Of a stretch of 64,000 nucleotides of DNA, positions 25,981-34,595 are shown piece after piece; position 1 is the stretch's first letter; each line of letters opens with the position of its first letter. A program made the translations under genes and the position numbers. Origin of the DNA: Pacificispira sp033344895 (GTDB taxonomy: Bacteria > Pseudomonadota > Alphaproteobacteria > UBA8366 > Aestuariispiraceae); contig OZ245920.1 in assembly GCA_965229685.1 (NCBI GenBank), forward strand, positions 4,278,001 through 4,342,000, in the 5' to 3' direction. The notes under the pieces were generated by a model. That model made no database searches and was not told the DNA's origin. It was given only the letters and a program-made list of their open reading frames with translations.

Positions 25981-26609
25981 GTCTCAAGTTCTCCGCACAG
26001 GGCGTTGACCGCCGCCGCCGCATAGGCGCTGCCGCCTTCGCGGCCGGTCAGGGCGATATGGGGCAGGCCGCTGGCGACCAGCGCCTCTTTCGATTCCGCC
26101 GCGCCGACGAAGCCGACGGGAAAGCCCAGGATCAAGGCGGGCTTCGGGAAGCCCTGATCGATGCGCTCCAGCAGGTGGAACAGCGCGGTCGGCGCGTTGC
26201 CGATGGCGACAACCGCACCCTCCAGCCAGGGCTCCCACAGGTCGACCGCCGCCGCCGATCGGGTCGTGCCCAGGCGCTGGGCCAGCGGCGCGACAGCGCC
26301 CAGACACAGGGTACACAGCACATCGTTCTTGGCGGGCAGCCGGGACCGGATGACGCCCTTGCTGACCATCTCCACATCGCACAGGATCGGTCGCCCGGTC
26401 TTCAGCGCGTCCCGGCCCGCCGTAACCGCACCGTCGCTGGCGGTCAGGTTGGCCAGGATATCGGGCCGTCCGCCGGTATGGACCAGTCGGATCGCAACCG
26501 TGTGCAGGTCCTCCGGCACGCCGCTCAGATCCGTCGCCTCGCGGATCAGCCGCGCGCTTTCGCGATAGATCGCGGCCGGGTCCTTGATGTAGTCGTAGGG
26601 CGGCTTCAT
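25977..26609 (-). CDS. cobH: Precorrin-8X methylmutase
   Basis: This 210-residue enzyme moves a methyl group from C11 to C12, giving hydrogenobyrinic acid or its cobalt form. It has the CobH/CbiC signature: YIKDPAAIYRESARLI at the N-terminus, the catalytic His in AIRLVHTGG, CDVEMVSKGVI, and the conserved NAPTALFHLLE and FPVGFVGAAESKEAL. Standard length. It overlaps both neighbours by 4 nt. Confidence 0.95.
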   Translation of the reverse strand: MKPPYDYIKDPAAIYRESARLIREATDLSGVPEDLHTVAIRLVHTGGRPDILANLTASDGAVTAGRDALKTGRPILCDVEMVSKGVIRSRLPAKNDVLCTLCLGAVAPLAQRLGTTRSAAAVDLWEPWLEGAVVAIGNAPTALFHLLERIDQGFPKPALILGFPVGFVGAAESKEALVASGLPHIALTGREGGSAYAAAAVNALCGELET

Positions 26610-27523
26610 GCGGCGGCCTCCAGGGGTTCCGGCCGGTCGGTCACGCCCAGGATCCAGGCTTCCTCCGTCTCGACGGCCCGGCGTTCCGCGTCGGTCAGGG
26701 CCGGGTCGGCGGCGAACAGGGCGGGCAGACGTCCGGCCGCATCCCAGCGCGCCAGCGCCTTCGCCATGGCGGAGACCTGGCCCGCATCCTTCGGCAGGCC
26801 GGGCAGCGCCTCAGGCGGCACCAGGGATGGATAGATTTCCGCCAGGATCACTTGCGCCTCCGGGCAATCCGCCAGCCCGGTCTCGAACGGCCAGATCTGC
26901 GTGCGGAAGGCCAGCCGCCCGTCGGTGCGCAGGGCCCAGACCCGGGGAATACCGGTCAGCGCCTGACTGCCGACGGATCCGGTATAGGCCAGTTTCCAGA
27001 CCGGCTGGGTGGTGCGCACCCGCGCTTCGCACAGGCGGCGTTCGGACAGATCCTCCGGCCCATGCCGGCGCCGGTCCCGGCGCAGCAAGTAGGGGCGATC
27101 CTTGTTGCCGTCATGGCCCCAGAAGGGAAAGGCTTCGCCGGTCAGCGCCCGGTTCAGCGCTTCGCCGACATCGAAGCGGTTGTTGGCATTGTCTGCCGTA
27201 TCGTCCAGCAGCGCGTCGATCTGGGCCCAGATCCGCCGCCAGACCAGCCCGTCATGGCCCAGCGCCGCCCCGGTGCCGCGCGGATAGCCAAAGGGGAAGT
27301 CGAAGCCCGTCAATACCCGCTTACCCCGGTCGGCCCGGTCCGCGATCAGCCCCGCCAGACGGTCCGTGGCCTCGGCACGGGTCGCCGGATTTTCCAGAAC
27401 GCTGCGCCGGACCCGCCCGTCGGACAGGCGGTCGACACAGGCGATCCAGATCGAATCCTTGCCCCGACGCGGCACGGTGGCGGCGGACCAGTCGACCATG
27501 ATGTAGCTGTCGAAAGCGGGCAT
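26606..27523 (-). CDS. Uncharacterised protein of the cob operon (DUF429-like)
   Basis: This is a 305-residue cytoplasmic protein. The N-terminal YIMVDWSAATVPRRGKDSIWIA and FDFPFGYPRG segments resemble the RNase H-like fold of DUF429 proteins. Homologues adjacent to cobH in alphaproteobacteria are sometimes labelled as cobalamin biosynthesis proteins on context alone. No methyltransferase or chelatase motif is visible. The gene is coupled to cobH by an ATGA overlap and starts 17 nt from cbiX, so it is firmly part of the operon. Function unknown. Confidence 0.7.
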   Translation of the reverse strand: MPAFDSYIMVDWSAATVPRRGKDSIWIACVDRLSDGRVRRSVLENPATRAEATDRLAGLIADRADRGKRVLTGFDFPFGYPRGTGAALGHDGLVWRRIWAQIDALLDDTADNANNRFDVGEALNRALTGEAFPFWGHDGNKDRPYLLRRDRRRHGPEDLSERRLCEARVRTTQPVWKLAYTGSVGSQALTGIPRVWALRTDGRLAFRTQIWPFETGLADCPEAQVILAEIYPSLVPPEALPGLPKDAGQVSAMAKALARWDAAGRLPALFAADPALTDAERRAVETEEAWILGVTDRPEPLEAAA

Positions 27524-27540
27524 GACGGTTGCGTTCCGGC

Positions 27541-28713
27541 CTAGTCGGACTGCGGCAGTTTCACGCCCTCTTTCATGCTGCGCGGCCCATGGGGATGGTC
27601 CGCCTGCGGATAGGGGTGATGATGGTGGTCGTGCCCATGCCCATGATCATGCCCATGCCCATGCCCGTGGGAATGCCCATGGGAATGGTCATGCCCGTGA
27701 TCGTGATCATGCGAATGGCCGTGATGGTGGTGATGGTGATCGTGCCCATGGTCATGATGGTGATCCGTTTGGGCCGGGCCGGTGCCGATGCCTTCCACAT
27801 GATGGTGGTGGCTTTCCTGCGGCAGGCCGACTTCGTCCTCGAAACCCAGGACCTGGGCGCGGAACTTGCACATCTGGCAGTTCATGTTGTTCGCGCCTTG
27901 CAGGATCTCCATCACCCGTTCGACGAAGGTATCCATCACCGACGGGTGGTCGTTCAGATAGCCCGCCTTGACGAATTCGATCTCCGGATGCCGTTCCGCG
28001 ACCTTGTCGGTGTAGTCATAGATCCGGTTCACCAGAATGCCGGTGAACAGGAAGTAGGGGAAAACGACGATCCGCTTGTAGCCCATGCGCGCACAATGCT
28101 CGAGCGCCGGTTCGGTCAGCGGGAAGGTGACGCCGGAATAGCCGACCTCGCACCAGCCGAAGCCCAGGCCCTCCCACAGCATGCGGGCGACCTTGGCGAC
28201 GTTGGAATTCGCGTCCGGGTCCGACGCGCCGCGCCCGATGACACACAGCAGCGTATCGTGACGCGCGACACTGTCGTCGCATTTGGCCAGCGCTTCCTCG
28301 ATGCGCGCGCCCGCCGCCTGCAGCATCTTCAGATCGACCGCCAGTTCGCGGGCATAGGTGATGGTCAGACCGGGATTCTGTGCCTGATAGGTGTTCAGCA
28401 CCGACGGAATGTCGTTCTTGGCATGACCGGCGGCGAACAGCATGCCCGGCACCGCCAGAACCCTGGTCACGCCCTGGTCGCGCAGCTTGTCCAGCCCAGT
28501 GCGGATGATCGGCGTGGCGAATTCCAGAAAGCCGTACTCGACCGGCAGATGCGGCCAGCGTGCCTTCAGCGTCTCGCCGATCTGCTGGAATTCGGAAACG
28601 GCCCCGGTATCGCGGCTGCCATGGCCGCAGACCATGATGCCGACCTTCTCGCCGTCGATATGGGTGGGAATTTCATTGGCGGACGCCGTCACCGGCGCGC
28701 TTGCTACGGACAT
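27541..28713 (-). CDS. cbiX: Sirohydrochlorin cobaltochelatase, long CbiX type with His-rich tail
   Basis: This 390-residue protein contains two CbiX repeats (~25-150 with VGIMVCGHGSRDTGAV, and ~155-275 with LLCVIGRGASDPDAN). They insert Co2+ into sirohydrochlorin, the early step of the oxygen-independent corrin route. A NMNCQMCKF segment at ~280 matches the MxCxxC motif of the iron-sulfur-binding long CbiX of Bacillus megaterium. It is followed by a very His-rich tail (~300-370, HDHGHDHH-type runs) that would bind or store metal. The ATG at 28713 is chosen; ATGs at 28755 and 28767 are in frame but lack better ribosome sites. It is the first gene of the cob operon in this orientation. Confidence 0.9.
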   Translation of the reverse strand: MSVASAPVTASANEIPTHIDGEKVGIMVCGHGSRDTGAVSEFQQIGETLKARWPHLPVEYGFLEFATPIIRTGLDKLRDQGVTRVLAVPGMLFAAGHAKNDIPSVLNTYQAQNPGLTITYARELAVDLKMLQAAGARIEEALAKCDDSVARHDTLLCVIGRGASDPDANSNVAKVARMLWEGLGFGWCEVGYSGVTFPLTEPALEHCARMGYKRIVVFPYFLFTGILVNRIYDYTDKVAERHPEIEFVKAGYLNDHPSVMDTFVERVMEILQGANNMNCQMCKFRAQVLGFEDEVGLPQESHHHHVEGIGTGPAQTDHHHDHGHDHHHHHHGHSHDHDHGHDHSHGHSHGHGHGHDHGHGHDHHHHPYPQADHPHGPRSMKEGVKLPQSD

Positions 28714-28882
28714 ATTTGCCCCCGTCCTGACCTGTGGGTTCGCATTATGGTTCATCCGGCGCCGCATTTGCCCCCGCGTCCGGTAGGGTGCTCATAAGCG
28801 AAAGACCTAACAGAGCGCCCGACGCCCGTCAGCCCCAAAACCGCCGAAGAGTTTTGAAATCGCGACTAGATGCGCGGCTGTC

Positions 28883-29437
28883 TCACCCCCGCGGGGCGTG
28901 CTTGTTCAGGATGCGCTGCAGGGTGCGGCGGTGCATTTTCAGGCGGCGCGCAGTCTCAGAGACATTGCGGTTGCACTGTTCGAAGACGCGCTGGATATGT
29001 TCCCAGCGCACTCGGTCGGCGGACATCGGGTCTTCCGGCGGCGGCGGCAGGGGCCGGTCTTCCTCCAGCAGCGCGGCGGCGATCTGGTCGGCATCGGCGG
29101 GTTTGGCCAGATAGTCGACGGCGCCCTTCTTCACCGCGGTGACGGCGCTGGCGATGTTGCCGTAGCCGGTCAGCATCACGATGCGGATATCCGGGCGCGC
29201 GTCGCGCAGCGCCTCGACCACATCCAGGCCGTTGCCGTCCTCCAGCCGCATGTCGACGATGGCGAAGGCGGGCGGACGCTCGGCCGCGGCCTCCAGCCCC
29301 TCGGCCACACCGGCTGCGCCGGTCACGACGAAGCCGCGCTGTTCCATGGCGCGGCTCAGCCGGTTGCGCAGCGGACTGTCGTCATCGACGATCAGCAGGG
29401 TCTTTTCCCGGAGGTGATTGGGCATCGGTTCGGCCAT
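28883..29437 (-). CDS. regA: Redox response regulator of the RegA/PrrA/ActR family
   Basis: This 184-residue response regulator has a receiver domain (~12-125, LLIVDDDSPLRNRL, phosphoacceptor in AIVDMRLEDGNG, then MLTGYGNI and the Lys in YLAKPADA). A proline-rich linker and a short Fis-type helix-turn-helix follow (VSETARRLKMHRRTLQRILNK). This arrangement, with a near-invariant HTH, is diagnostic of RegA. It controls redox-dependent genes for respiration, nitrogen and carbon fixation in alphaproteobacteria. The cognate kinase lies 39 nt upstream on the same strand. No senC/prrC gene lies between them. Confidence 0.93.
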   Translation of the reverse strand: MAEPMPNHLREKTLLIVDDDSPLRNRLSRAMEQRGFVVTGAAGVAEGLEAAAERPPAFAIVDMRLEDGNGLDVVEALRDARPDIRIVMLTGYGNIASAVTAVKKGAVDYLAKPADADQIAAALLEEDRPLPPPPEDPMSADRVRWEHIQRVFEQCNRNVSETARRLKMHRRTLQRILNKHAPRG

Positions 29438-29476
29438 GCGGGCTATCCTTACGAAATCGGCGCTCTTGTACGCCGG

Positions 29477-30796
29477 CTATAATAGCGTTTCCGCCGGGGC
29501 TTCCAAGTCGTCACGATCCCAATGGACCAGCGCCTCGGCCCCGCGGCGGTTGCGGAAGGCGGTACGACCGCCGATCCGTTCCAGCAGCGTCGTCGCGATG
29601 AAGACGCCCAGACCCATATGGCCGTCCTGCCCGGCGCGGGTCGACATGTAGGGCTCGCCCAGCATCTGCAGCACGGAATGAGAGAAGCCCGGCCCGTCGT
29701 CATGGACCGAAATCCAGACATCGCGCGAGGTCCAGTAGATGCGGATCCAGACCTGTTCCTTGGCATACTGCCCGGCATTGGAGGCGAAATTGCCCAGGCC
29801 GTGCAGGAATTCCGGCGTCCGCCGCACCATCGGTTCCGGCCCTTCGCAGGATTCATCGATCAGGATGTCCAGTTCGACATGATCGGGTACATGTTCGTCG
29901 ACCGCCAGTTCGACCAGGTTCGACAGCGGCAGGATGTCGAACGGGTCGCCGGTGGCGTCCGGCTCATGCGACAATCCGACCAATATCTCGCGGCACCGGT
30001 CGGACTGACTCTTCAGCAATTCGACGTCTTCATAGAGCGGGCTGTCCTTGTCGACCTCACTCATCAGCTCCTTGGAGACCACGGCGATGGTGGCCAGCGG
30101 CGAGCCGAGCTCATGGGCGGCGGCGGCGGCCAGCGCGCCCAGCGCAGACATCTCCCGCTCGCGTGCCAGGGCGGCGGCCGATTCCGACAGGGCCTCGCTG
30201 AGACGCCGGGAATCCTCCGATGCAGTCCAGACATAGGTCGCCATGAAGACGATCGACATGGCCAGCGCGGTCCAGATGCCCAGCAGGTAGACCAGCGGCA
30301 GCTGCAATCCCTCGTCGCCGCGCCAGGGCAGCGGCAGGTGAAAGAAGGTGATGAAGGTGGCGGAGGCGACGGCCAGCGTGGTCAGAACGACCGTCGAGCG
30401 GCGCGACAGGATGGTGGCGGAAACGGTGACCGGTGCCAGCAGCAGCAGGGCGAACGGGTTCTGCAACCCGCCGGTCAGACCGAACAGCGTCGCCAGCTGC
30501 AGCAGGTCGAAACCCAGCAGCGTCGCGGCCCGCAGCTCCGTCAGCCGGCGCCGCTTCGAGGCCATCAGGGCGAGGTTCGAAGCCGCCAGCGCGCCGATCG
30601 CCATCAGGCAGGGAAACATCGCGACGTCGAAGCCGAAGGCATAGTGGATCGCCATCAGGGTGGCCATCTGGCCCGCGACCGCGATCCAGCGCAGCATGAC
30701 CAGCGAGGACAGGCTGAGCCCGACCGGCCGTCGGGCCTCGGGCAGGCGTTCGGGGCGTTGCGGCCGCGTATCCCAGGTGTATTTGCTGATCGCCAT
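29477..30796 (-). CDS. regB: Redox sensor histidine kinase of the RegB/PrrB/ActS family
   Basis: This 439-residue membrane kinase has six predicted transmembrane helices (~30-200). It contains the conserved ubiquinone-responsive GGLQNPF motif near ~108, and a dimerisation domain with the phosphoacceptor His in AAAAHELGSPLAT (~228). The redox-active Cys region is LKSQSDRCREIL, and the ATPase lobe has NFASNAGQYA, DDGPGFS and GLGVFIATTLLE. The motifs match RegB throughout. The start is ATG at 30796 (MAISKYTWDTRPQRP); in-frame upstream codons are Pro/Gly-rich and unlikely to be translated. It is followed directly by regA. Confidence 0.94.
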   Translation of the reverse strand: MAISKYTWDTRPQRPERLPEARRPVGLSLSSLVMLRWIAVAGQMATLMAIHYAFGFDVAMFPCLMAIGALAASNLALMASKRRRLTELRAATLLGFDLLQLATLFGLTGGLQNPFALLLLAPVTVSATILSRRSTVVLTTLAVASATFITFFHLPLPWRGDEGLQLPLVYLLGIWTALAMSIVFMATYVWTASEDSRRLSEALSESAAALAREREMSALGALAAAAAHELGSPLATIAVVSKELMSEVDKDSPLYEDVELLKSQSDRCREILVGLSHEPDATGDPFDILPLSNLVELAVDEHVPDHVELDILIDESCEGPEPMVRRTPEFLHGLGNFASNAGQYAKEQVWIRIYWTSRDVWISVHDDGPGFSHSVLQMLGEPYMSTRAGQDGHMGLGVFIATTLLERIGGRTAFRNRRGAEALVHWDRDDLEAPAETLL

Positions 30797-30909
30797 GGCG
30801 TCTTGAGTTCCGTGCAACGGTCGTTTCGGCATTCCGGCCGATAATGCAGCAGGCCCGGCAGGCCCGGGCAAGCGGAATGGCGGCGGCCCGGCCTGGCCGC
30901 CGCCCGGAG

Positions 30910-31599
30910 TCATGCGGCCTCGACAAGGTCGCGCATGTCGTCTCCGGTCATCCAGGTGATGTATTCATCCAGCGTTCCGGCCCCGTCCGTCCGGCGCCAG
31001 CGCACGCCGTGCGGATGGAAATGGTTGTAGCCATACCGCGCCGGGATGCCCTTCATCACCAGATCCGGATGCACCAGCCCGTAGATGTAATCCGGGGCCC
31101 AGCGCATCAGGGCGACGGCCACCGCGATCCGCGGCAGGGTAATGGCCAGACCCCGGCCGCGGACATTGCCGCTGGGGCTCAGCCAGACCTCGCCGTGATA
31201 ACAGACCGTCCCCGCCATCTCGCGCATGTAGCGGCAGGCACGATAGTTGGATCCTTCCGGGGTCGCCGGGATATGCGGCGACAGGAACAGCCCGCCGCGC
31301 CGCTCCAGATGCTCGGCCAGGTTTTCCTCCCCCAGATCGTCCTTTCGGACTGCCTGGACATGAACGACGGAACCCCGGGGACATCGGCCGAGAATCCAGA
31401 AGGCATTCTCCCCGGACACATCGCTGACGGTATTGTCGAAAATCGGGGTCAGGGGCGCCCGCCCCTCGGTCTCCGCGACCACCTGACGCAGCCGGTCGAA
31501 ATCGCTTAACAATTCTAGGGTGATTCCCTGGTGCTGCGCGGCTTCGACCTGCCGTGCGACATAGCACGAGGCCTTCAACTGATCGAATTGAACTGACAT
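30910..31599 (-). CDS. Uncharacterised protein, GNAT-acyltransferase-like
   Basis: This 229-residue soluble protein's central and C-terminal parts (GEVWLSPSGNVRGRGLAITLPRIAVAVAL, then YIYGLVHPDLVMKGIPARYGYNHFHPHGV) have the layout of a GNAT fold: an RGRGL-type acyl-CoA loop and a late RYGY strand. A large N-terminal part (IFDNTVSDVSGENAFWILG) is unlike ordinary acetyltransferases. LuxI signature residues are not evident. It lies upstream of regB on the same strand, 113 nt away, and diverges from a methyltransferase gene. Function not assigned. Confidence 0.65.
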   Translation of the reverse strand: MSVQFDQLKASCYVARQVEAAQHQGITLELLSDFDRLRQVVAETEGRAPLTPIFDNTVSDVSGENAFWILGRCPRGSVVHVQAVRKDDLGEENLAEHLERRGGLFLSPHIPATPEGSNYRACRYMREMAGTVCYHGEVWLSPSGNVRGRGLAITLPRIAVAVALMRWAPDYIYGLVHPDLVMKGIPARYGYNHFHPHGVRWRRTDGAGTLDEYITWMTGDDMRDLVEAA

Positions 31600-31677
31600 C
31601 TCGCTTCTCCTTGTGGTTTATTGCCTGGAGTAGCGAGTGCCCCGTTATTACGTCTTTTTATAGAAAAGATTGGGGTT

Positions 31678-32481
31678 ATGAAGCGGTACGAGTTCGATCA
31701 GTTCGACCGGCTATATGCGACTGTCTGGGGCGACAGCATTCATTTCGGATTTTATGCGGATCGGTGGACCGGATTCGACGCCGCCGTGCTGGCGGCAAAG
31801 CGGGCCATGGCGCGCGCGGCATCGCTGACATCCGGCGATCTGGTTCTGGAGGTTGCCAGCGGCTGGGGCGCGGCGGCCCGCTTCCTCGCCGACGAGATCG
31901 GCTGCACCGTCGTCGCGACAAACTACGCCCATCGACAGGCCGGGATCGCCGCCGCGCGCTGCGCCGCGCAGATCGCTGCCGGTACGATCCGGCCGGCCAT
32001 GGCGGATTATCACGCACTGCCTTTTCGCGATGCATTGTTCGATGCGCACTGGTCCCAGGAATCCCTGGTCCATGCCCGCGACAAGGCCCGCGTCTTCGCG
32101 GAGGCGTACCGCGTTCTCAAACCGGGCGGCGTGATGGTCTTCACGGACCAGATGACCCTGCGTCACCGGCTGACGCAGGCGGAGGCCGGGCGGATCGCCG
32201 CGCGGCACGGCAGTGGCGATCTGTGGTCGGCGGCCGATTTCGAGGCCGGGCTGAGCGCGGCGGGGTTCGAGATCGTGGTTCATGAAGACTGGACAGGTCA
32301 CATGGCGCGTCACTTCCGGGCCCTGCATGGCCGGCTTGTGTCCCACCGCGGGGCCCTGTCCCGGGATGTCGACAGCACCCTGCTGGACGAAAATGCCGAC
32401 ATGTGGCGATGGGGGGCGGAACTGGCGGAAGCGGGGAAGATCGGCTACGCGATGATCGCCGCGCGCAAGCCTGGCGCCTGA
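31678..32481 (+). CDS. SAM-dependent class I methyltransferase
   Basis: This 267-residue cytoplasmic enzyme's SAM-binding motif I is LVLEVASGWGAAARFLA. It continues with the acidic strand-2 equivalent ATNYAHRQ, a motif II region MADYHALPFRDALFDAHWSQESLVHA and the FAEAYRVLKPGGVMVFTD post motif. The latter resembles the sarcosine/glycine and tocopherol-type small-molecule methyltransferase group, but substrate is not evident. The ATG at 31678 follows an AT-rich 78-nt divergent promoter region shared with the GNAT-like gene. An in-frame upstream ATG at 31621 lies too close to the divergent start. Confidence 0.85.
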   Translation: MKRYEFDQFDRLYATVWGDSIHFGFYADRWTGFDAAVLAAKRAMARAASLTSGDLVLEVASGWGAAARFLADEIGCTVVATNYAHRQAGIAAARCAAQIAAGTIRPAMADYHALPFRDALFDAHWSQESLVHARDKARVFAEAYRVLKPGGVMVFTDQMTLRHRLTQAEAGRIAARHGSGDLWSAADFEAGLSAAGFEIVVHEDWTGHMARHFRALHGRLVSHRGALSRDVDSTLLDENADMWRWGAELAEAGKIGYAMIAARKPGA

Positions 32482-32502
32482 GGTCGGACCTGGTGATGGG
32501 AC

Positions 32503-33672
32503 TTATCGCGGCGTCTGGAAATCCTGACCGTTGATCGCGATGATGAAGTCGTAGAACGGCTCCAGATCGATCGATTTCAGCGGCTTGCTCTTCTTCCCGG
32601 TCACATTGGCCCAGGCATTCGCCGTATGGGCCAGAACACCGATTGCCAGACCGACGGTCAGGAAGTTCTTCGGCGCATCGCGCAGAAAGGCCTGAAACGG
32701 CCGCGGGTCGTCATGCTGGATCAACTGATCGAAGGCTTCGTTGTAGTTCTTGATGATGCGGATCACCGTCGAATGGGTGGCGCGGATCAACTGGCGCGCC
32801 CGGTCGCGGCGGAACTTGAACCGGTCCATGGCGGAATCGGTCATGCTCTCGCGGTCGCGCGGCAGCGACGCGGTGGAGCCCAGCCACTCGAAGAACTGAT
32901 AGAACAGATCCTTGTGCCGCGAGTACTGGAATTCGTAGTAGTTGATGCCTTTCCAGGCGAACAGGAACTGTTTCGTCTGTGTTTCGTTCAGACGAAAGCT
33001 GCGGATCAGGCTGCGCGACCCTTCGGTTTCCTCACCCTGCCAGATGGCGTCGACGACGGCACTGGTCATCAGGCGCTTGTCTTCGTCGTCCTGCGCATCG
33101 GCTTCGCCGCCGACATATTCCTTGTAGACGTCCAGCTTGTTGCCGGAATTCGCCTTGGCCACCAGAACGCTGATCTTTTCCAGCACCGGCCGGCGGATCA
33201 GCATCCAGTCCGCCTCGGTGATCTCGAAGTAGTTCGCGGAAATGCTGCGTTCGACCTCCAGTTCCCGGCGCTGGGACAGCAGCAGGAACGGATCGAAGGT
33301 CGGCACCTTGGTCAGGATGTCCAGCACCTTCTGATCATGCGCGCTCAGGCTTTCGTCGCGTCGGATCGCGCCGCGCTTGGCCAGGACGCGCACGATGCGG
33401 TCGGGATCGGCCTGCGTCGATTCACCGCCCTGATCGACCTCGTCGTCGTTATACGGAAAATAGACACGGGTCGAGACCAGGACCTCTTCGTCGTCGTCCA
33501 GGGTCACTTCCTTGAAGAAGATGCCCAGATTCAGCGTCGACAGGTCGAACAGCTTGGTTTTCGGAAACTCGTCCTCGGGCAGGCCGACTTTCAGATCCAG
33601 ATAAACCGCACGGGCGTCAAAACAGAGAAAGCGACCCGAACGCAACAACGTTTTCAATGCGCGGCGATTCAT
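32503..33672 (-). CDS. Conserved protein of unknown function
   Basis: This 389-residue, highly charged, mostly helical soluble protein has no signal peptide. A hydrophobic stretch near the C-terminus (NFLTVGLAIGVLAHTANAW) is the only candidate membrane or core helix. I recognise no catalytic motif. The start ATG at 33672 has GGAGAGG 11 nt upstream; the much longer in-frame extension up to 34176 runs antisense into the PilZ-like gene and is rejected. It is convergent with the methyltransferase gene (22-nt gap) and divergent from the PilZ-like gene. Confidence 0.75.
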   Translation of the reverse strand: MNRRALKTLLRSGRFLCFDARAVYLDLKVGLPEDEFPKTKLFDLSTLNLGIFFKEVTLDDDEEVLVSTRVYFPYNDDEVDQGGESTQADPDRIVRVLAKRGAIRRDESLSAHDQKVLDILTKVPTFDPFLLLSQRRELEVERSISANYFEITEADWMLIRRPVLEKISVLVAKANSGNKLDVYKEYVGGEADAQDDEDKRLMTSAVVDAIWQGEETEGSRSLIRSFRLNETQTKQFLFAWKGINYYEFQYSRHKDLFYQFFEWLGSTASLPRDRESMTDSAMDRFKFRRDRARQLIRATHSTVIRIIKNYNEAFDQLIQHDDPRPFQAFLRDAPKNFLTVGLAIGVLAHTANAWANVTGKKSKPLKSIDLEPFYDFIIAINGQDFQTPR

Positions 33673-33900
33673 CCGGCCGAGCGCCTCTCCCAATCGTCGC
33701 CTCGGCGACACCTGCCCTGAAACTTCGAAACCGCTACTTTGAATTCGTAACTTCGCAACCGCGTCGCGGATCGGGGGTTTTCCACCCCGCGAAACGCCTC
33801 TTATACTATGTATACAAACGGTCGGCACACAAGGCCGGGCACATGGTAAACGGACGTTATGGTTAATGTCCGGGTTGGGGGCGAAAGGCAGAGGAAACCC

Positions 33901-34227
33901 ATGCGATTCACCGAGGCTCGGGCAGAGCCGAGATACCCGTTCTCTGCGGGTTTCATCGAAATCGACGACAAGCCGCTGGCGCTCGACGACCTGAGCGTGA
34001 GCGGTCTCGGGTTCCATGCCGAAGCGCCCGAAACCTTCGCCGTTGAACAGGAAATCGACGGGTTTCTGGTGCTCCAGGATGCCGAAGAGCAATACGAGAT
34101 GCCCGTGCATCTGGTGGTTCGGCGGATCGAGGGCACGCGTATCGGCTGTTCGATGAGCTGCAAGATCCCGCATCACGGCACGACCGTACGCGAATTCGTT
34201 TCAAAACTTGGTATGAATGGCAGGTGA
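33901..34227 (+). CDS. PilZ-like domain protein
   Basis: This 108-residue protein begins RFTEARAEPRYPF and continues with DDLSVSGLGF, matching the RxxxR and (D/N)xSxxG elements that bind c-di-GMP in PilZ domains. The rest has the beta-barrel pattern (EIDGFLVLQD, YEMPVHLVVRRIEGTRIGCSM). The first motif is partly degenerate in spacing, so ligand binding is probable rather than certain. The ATG at 33901 has GAGGAA 5 nt upstream; an earlier ATG at 33859 lacks a site. It lies 4 nt before the nitrile hydratase-like genes and could be in the same transcript. Confidence 0.75.
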   Translation: MRFTEARAEPRYPFSAGFIEIDDKPLALDDLSVSGLGFHAEAPETFAVEQEIDGFLVLQDAEEQYEMPVHLVVRRIEGTRIGCSMSCKIPHHGTTVREFVSKLGMNGR

Positions 34228-34231
34228 CAGG

Positions 34232-34591
34232 ATGACCACGGAACGGCGTCATCATGACATGGGCGGGCTGGATGCCGGTCCGGTGCATCGGACGGAGCAC
34301 AAGTTCGAACCCTGGGAAAACAAGACGGACGCCATCGTGCGCCTTTTGTCGCAACCGCAGCGCGGGCCGCTGATGCGGATCGACGAATTGCGCCGCGGGA
34401 TCGAGGAGATGGGGCCGGGCGTCTATGACGAACTGACCTATTACGAGCGCTGGATCGCGTCGATTGCCAACATCCTGCTGGAAAAGGGTGTGATCACCGT
34501 GGACGAGCTGGGTCGCAAGATCGAAGAGGTCAAGGCCCGCCACGCGCCCCCGAACGGCGTGCCCCCGAACGGCGCGCCTGCGGAGGGCTGA
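34232..34591 (+). CDS. Nitrile hydratase/thiocyanate hydrolase-like subunit (NHase beta N-terminal half)
   Basis: This 119-residue protein matches the helical N-terminal half of the nitrile hydratase beta subunit: RHHDMGGLDAGPV at the start, WENKTDAIVRLL, then MRIDELRRGIEEMGPGVYDELTYYERWIASIANILLEKGVIT. In nitrile hydratase this half is fused to an SH3-like domain; here that domain is a separate gene next door, as in thiocyanate hydrolase (scnB-scnA-scnC). It also resembles self-subunit-swapping activator proteins of NHases. The Pro-rich tail (PPNGVPPNG) is low complexity. Substrate is unknown. Confidence 0.8.
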   Translation: MTTERRHHDMGGLDAGPVHRTEHKFEPWENKTDAIVRLLSQPQRGPLMRIDELRRGIEEMGPGVYDELTYYERWIASIANILLEKGVITVDELGRKIEEVKARHAPPNGVPPNGAPAEG

Positions 34592-34595
34592 CGCC

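Noticed and set aside
28714..28882. Cobalamin riboswitch upstream of the cbiX-cob operon
   Set aside because: Expected for a corrin operon, but no B12-box or GGGAA/GCCACTG core was visible on the minus strand between cbiX and regA.
30910..31599. LuxI-type autoinducer synthase
   Set aside because: Length and GNAT-like fold are suggestive, but the LuxI signature residues are not evident and no luxR gene is adjacent.
33673..34176. N-terminal extension of the 389-residue protein up to 34176
   Set aside because: It would run antisense through the PilZ-like gene, and the extension lacks conservation-like composition. A good ribosome site supports the ATG at 33672.
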